A program made the translations under genes and the position numbers. Source: CAYFJO01 sp964343305 (GTDB lineage Bacteria; Planctomycetota; Planctomycetia; Pirellulales; Pirellulaceae). Taken from it: DNA of 7,277 bases. The DNA is taken from contig CAYFJO010000520.1 of NCBI GenBank assembly GCA_964343305.1, positions 1 to 7,277 on the forward strand, read 5' to 3'. The notes under the pieces are model-generated. The model was not told the DNA's origin, searched no databases, and saw only the letters and a list, made by a program, of their open reading frames with translations. Below, one piece after another: positions 4,968 through 7,277 of the stretch; positions within the stretch are counted from its first letter, which is position 1, and the number at the start of each line of letters is the position of its first letter.

Positions 4968-5284
4968 CTGTCGTCTATCGTTAGTCGGCCCGTGACTTTT
5001 GCGTTAAGCGGAGTGCGTTCAGGAAAGCCGCCAAGTTGACGCCGAAAAAACTCACGGCGATCCTGCTGCCAGATTTTCAACTCTTCGTCAGCCAGCTTCT
5101 CAAAAGCGGCATCGCGGCGATCGATGGCAGCGACCGCCTGTTTCTTTAGCCACGCGGTCATCATTTCCGTCTTGGGAACACCAGGGGCGAGTTCATCCGG
5201 AAGAACATCGAGTGATTGCGCGCGGCAGAAGCCCAGCGGCATAAGGAATATCAAACTCACGACGATAAGAATCGAACGGTTCAT
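4964..5284 (-). pseudogene. 3'-truncated secreted alpha/beta hydrolase (acetylxylan-esterase-like)
   Basis: This is a 106-residue reading from the ATG at 5284, with GAGGTG 5 bases upstream. Residues 1-23 are a signal peptide (MNRSILIVVSLIFLMPLGF, cut near CRAQ). The mature part matches the N-terminal region of large planctomycete acetylxylan-esterase-like hydrolases: a helical segment rich in Lys, Arg, Glu and Asp (about 43-80), then RRQLGGFPERTPLNAKVTGRL (81-101), which in the family precedes the hydrolase core. Family proteins run to several hundred residues. Here the frame stops at TIDDS and TGA, with the catalytic Ser, Asp and His all absent. The stop codon lies within the paired mini-hairpins at 4924-4967. 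The remaining piece may still be exported but cannot be an esterase. The gene starts 88 bases after the beta-helix gene and was probably in the same operon. Confidence 0.75.
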
Positions 5285-5372
5285 CTCAACACCTCAAAGG
5301 TTGTTACATCGTTAGGACCGTGGAAAAAATAAGTTCGGCGTTTGCTACCAACGGTTTTCATCCTGCCGCGCA

Positions 5373-6746
5373 CTATTGCGGTCCGTATTCAAAGGCAACC
5401 TTGATGATCCCCGGCTTAACCTGCGGTGCTGGCTTGTCGAGAACGTTGCCACTCACGGTGGGCTTAATGGCCTGTGCGGCTTCCTTGGAGAGATGACTCG
5501 ATCCACCGATACTGCTGATATGTACGGGCTTGATCCGCTCGCCGAAGAACCGGGCATTTCGGTAACGCACGGAATAAGCATCCTTGAGTAGGATCATTCG
5601 CATGTGCTCGCCATCTTTGCTGGGATAGTTCACTCCGTATCCGCCTTCCTTGGCAGATCGAAGGGGCTTCTCGGCATGTCCAATAATGCAGTCATTCAGG
5701 TCGATATCGTGCGGCGCGTATTTCTTCATGTTGGCGGCGTTCAAAAGCTCATTCCCCGGCCCCGCGCGACGCCCGCAGTCGAGCGTCGTCAATACAACGG
5801 CGTTCGGCATGTCGTGGAAGAGGCATTTCTCAACAAGGATGCCGATGTTCTCCGGCGCCAGATCCTCGATTCGTCCGGTTCGTGACTCGTAGTGAGACTT
5901 CAGATCAAGGCCGGAAACGCCAAGGCGGCGGAAAATGCAGTTTCTAATAACTGAGTCGTTGAAGCCGCCCGTCGTGTCGATGCCGTCGCGCAGGTTGTCC
6001 TGAAAAACGCAGTTCTCCACTAGCACTCGCCGCACGGCTCCGGTCGCGCCGCCGCCGGTCTTGATGCCATCGCCCTGACATTTCTCGATCAGGCAGCGCC
6101 GAAAGACCAGTTTGTCGCAACCCGTCAGCAACACCGACCAATGACCGCCAGCCACGTGCGTGCCGATGACCTCGATCCCGTTGCAATCCGTGAGCTTGAG
6201 ATGATGGCCGATGGAACCCGTCAGCCGGCAGTTCTCGATCCGGATATCGCGCTTGCCGCGAGCCTGAATGCCGAGCCGTCTCGTGAAGTTCACTTCATGT
6301 TTTTCGCCAGTCGGGCCCAGCGGCGGCGTGTTCAGATAGGTGATCGCGAGGTTCCGCAAGACGGTCCCGTTGCCAGGTTCCAACAACGCGCGATTGTTCT
6401 TCGGCTCGGCTGCGTCGGTAACGTCGAACCCGCCTCCCTTCACCGCGGAGAGCGTGAAGTTGTCCGGCAGATTATGGCTACCGGCGATGCGGTAGGTGCG
6501 CTGCAAGCGCAATTCATCGCCCGTCTTCAGCTTGCCGCTTTCCAGCAACTGCTGGAACGCTTTGGTGACATCCTGATCCGCCTTCCAACCGAAGTCCGAC
6601 GAGTGATGAATTCTGGTTGGCTTGCGTTCTTCCGCCTCGCTGAAAGTGATGGCGGAGAGAATCGAGAAACACGTCAGCGAAGAGCCCAGAAACGCGCGGC
6701 GAGAAACGTCGCATCGGGACAGATAAGAATCGATCGAAAGGGGCAT
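5373..6746 (-). CDS. Tat-exported right-handed beta-helix protein, pectate-lyase-like
   Basis: This is a 457-residue protein from the ATG at 6746, with GGAGAG about 7 bases upstream. A twin-arginine signal is visible: VSRRAFLGSS (14-23), hydrophobic 24-36, probable cut near SEAEE. Residues about 50-85 (SDFGWKADQDVTKAFQQLLESG...GDELRLQRTYRI) match the opening of pectate-lyase/glycosyl-hydrolase-28-like beta-helix proteins. About 120-320 is a run of parallel beta-helix rungs with the repeated pattern I-x-I/V-x-N/x-C-x-F (RIENCRL, FRRCLIEKC, VENCVF, IRNCIF, VEKCLF) and GDGIKT / RDGIDTTGG / SGLDLKS turns. The regular Cys at rung positions suggests a cysteine ladder. A helical or loop segment follows at about 335-400. 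The fold points to polysaccharide binding, lysis or epimerisation. No lyase triad or metal site can be assigned by eye. It is probably co-transcribed with its neighbours. Confidence 0.82.
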   Translation of the reverse strand: MPLSIDSYLSRCDVSRRAFLGSSLTCFSILSAITFSEAEERKPTRIHHSSDFGWKADQDVTKAFQQLLESGKLKTGDELRLQRTYRIAGSHNLPDNFTLSAVKGGGFDVTDAAEPKNNRALLEPGNGTVLRNLAITYLNTPPLGPTGEKHEVNFTRRLGIQARGKRDIRIENCRLTGSIGHHLKLTDCNGIEVIGTHVAGGHWSVLLTGCDKLVFRRCLIEKCQGDGIKTGGGATGAVRRVLVENCVFQDNLRDGIDTTGGFNDSVIRNCIFRRLGVSGLDLKSHYESRTGRIEDLAPENIGILVEKCLFHDMPNAVVLTTLDCGRRAGPGNELLNAANMKKYAPHDIDLNDCIIGHAEKPLRSAKEGGYGVNYPSKDGEHMRMILLKDAYSVRYRNARFFGERIKPVHISSIGGSSHLSKEAAQAIKPTVSGNVLDKPAPQVKPGIIKVAFEYGPQ

Positions 6747-6818
6747 TGGGATCTCTCCGTTATGGATAGAAGTTGCAGCGCCAGTTCAAGCATCGCAATC
6801 CGCAGCGTCGCGTCGAAT

Positions 6819-6838
6819 CGCCGGCTCTACAACCGGCG
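6819..6838 (-). terminator. small GC hairpin after the malectin-like gene
   Basis: CGCCGG (6819-6824), loop CTCTACAA, CCGGCG (6833-6838) give a perfect 6-bp stem starting 2 bases beyond the stop of the malectin-like gene. There is no T run, so it may be a 3'-end hairpin or a short dispersed repeat more than a true terminator. The beta-helix gene begins about 70 bases further on, which fits a shared transcript. Confidence 0.4.
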
Positions 6839-6840
6839 TG

Positions 6841-7277
6841 CTACTTTGGTGTACCCGGTCCATTTTTCGGCAGCGGGTCGAGCGGCAGACCCGTCGATAC
6901 GAGCTCGATCCCGCTGAGCAGGCTCTGGCCCTGGTGCGTGGTAAAGGTAAGCGTGCAGTCGCCATCGAGTTGGACACCGGTGAATTCTTTGACCAGGCAC
7001 TTCATCCTGCCCTGGGCCGCGACGAAGATATCGAAATTCGATAGCACAGGTTTTCCCTGCAGAGCGACATCGAACACGCGGGCCCCGGCCGCGGTGTGTT
7101 GTGGTTCGACAAAGTAGAGCCGCACGGTAAACATTCCGGACTTCAGTTCCGTCAGACGCAAAGACTCTATGCCTTGTGCGCCAGAGGCACAGACCCAGGG
7201 CCAGCCTTGCCCTTCCTGTATGAACAGGGAATGGTGATAAAAGTAGTCGGGGGTCGCCGGTTGCGTCTGGAGTTTTA
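6841..7277 (-). CDS. malectin-like carbohydrate-binding domain, C-terminal part of a larger protein
   Basis: The frame is open from the window edge to the TAG at 6843-6841, so the start lies outside. About 144 residues are visible. The sequence PDYFYHHSLFIQEG leads into FTVRLYFVEP, ARVFDVALQGKPVLSNFDI, CLVKEFTGVQLDGDCTLTFT and SGIELVSTG. This is the typical C-terminal half of a malectin/CBM57-type jelly roll, which in bacterial proteins binds glycans and is usually attached to enzymes or other exported domains. An internal TTG at 7161 is not a start, because the domain continues upstream through the window edge. A short Pro/Lys tail (PLPKNGPGTPK) ends the protein. It is the first visible gene of the minus-strand carbohydrate series. 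Confidence 0.75.
   Translation of the reverse strand, partial: KLQTQPATPDYFYHHSLFIQEGQGWPWVCASGAQGIESLRLTELKSGMFTVRLYFVEPQHTAAGARVFDVALQGKPVLSNFDIFVAAQGRMKCLVKEFTGVQLDGDCTLTFTTHQGQSLLSGIELVSTGLPLDPLPKNGPGTPK

Noticed and set aside
6141..6917. 258-aa plus-strand ORF
   Set aside because: It is antisense to the beta-helix gene, which has a Tat signal, a ribosome-binding site and clear repeats; the plus reading has none.
1..7277. CRISPR array or rRNA
   Set aside because: No regularly spaced direct repeats and no rRNA-like conserved stretch was seen.

Overview
The window looks like planctomycete DNA, probably from the Pirellulales side of the phylum. This is a judgement from gene content and not a database match. 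The minus strand carries a run of exported, carbohydrate-related proteins: a malectin-like domain, a Tat-exported pectate-lyase-like beta-helix, a Tat-exported LamG plus glutamine-amidotransferase-like protein, N-terminal pieces of two secreted alpha/beta-hydrolase esterases, and a SUMF1 (formylglycine-generating-enzyme-like) protein. GC-rich palindromes and short hairpins lie between these genes. No phage or transposase gene and no CRISPR array was seen.

Layout. Positions 1-658 are mostly non-coding or decayed: a possible gene fragment at the left edge, a weak match to the 3' half of a tRNA, one possible short membrane-protein ORF, a duplicated 14-bp word, and a hairpin that probably terminates the next gene. 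Positions 659-1332 hold two small divergent genes. One encodes a 92-residue protein with a very basic tail. The other encodes a ribbon-helix-helix plus zinc-ribbon protein that looks like a small DNA-binding regulator. They share an intergenic region with two copies of a TGTGCACAAA site flanking nested dyads and a good minus-strand promoter. Positions 1333-1821 have no convincing gene but contain a GC hairpin and a short tandem repeat.

From 7277 down to 1822 everything reads on the minus strand: malectin-like protein (cut by the window edge), beta-helix protein, truncated hydrolase, paired mini-hairpins, a long palindrome, LamG/GAT-like protein, a second long palindrome, truncated acetyl-esterase-like gene, SUMF1 protein. 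The genes fit a locus for extracellular polysaccharide or glycoside handling, as is common in planctomycetes. The two esterases stop well before their catalytic residues. One stops inside a repeat hairpin, and the other stops with its TGA overlapping the ATG of the SUMF1 ORF. The locus therefore seems to have been remodelled by deletion or recombination, with repeats at or near the breakpoints.

No complete new defence or mobile system can be claimed. The points most worth following are the two-operator divergent region with the RHH-zinc-ribbon gene, the paired hairpins with complementary loops at a gene breakpoint, and the exported LamG/GAT-like fusion flanked by palindromes.
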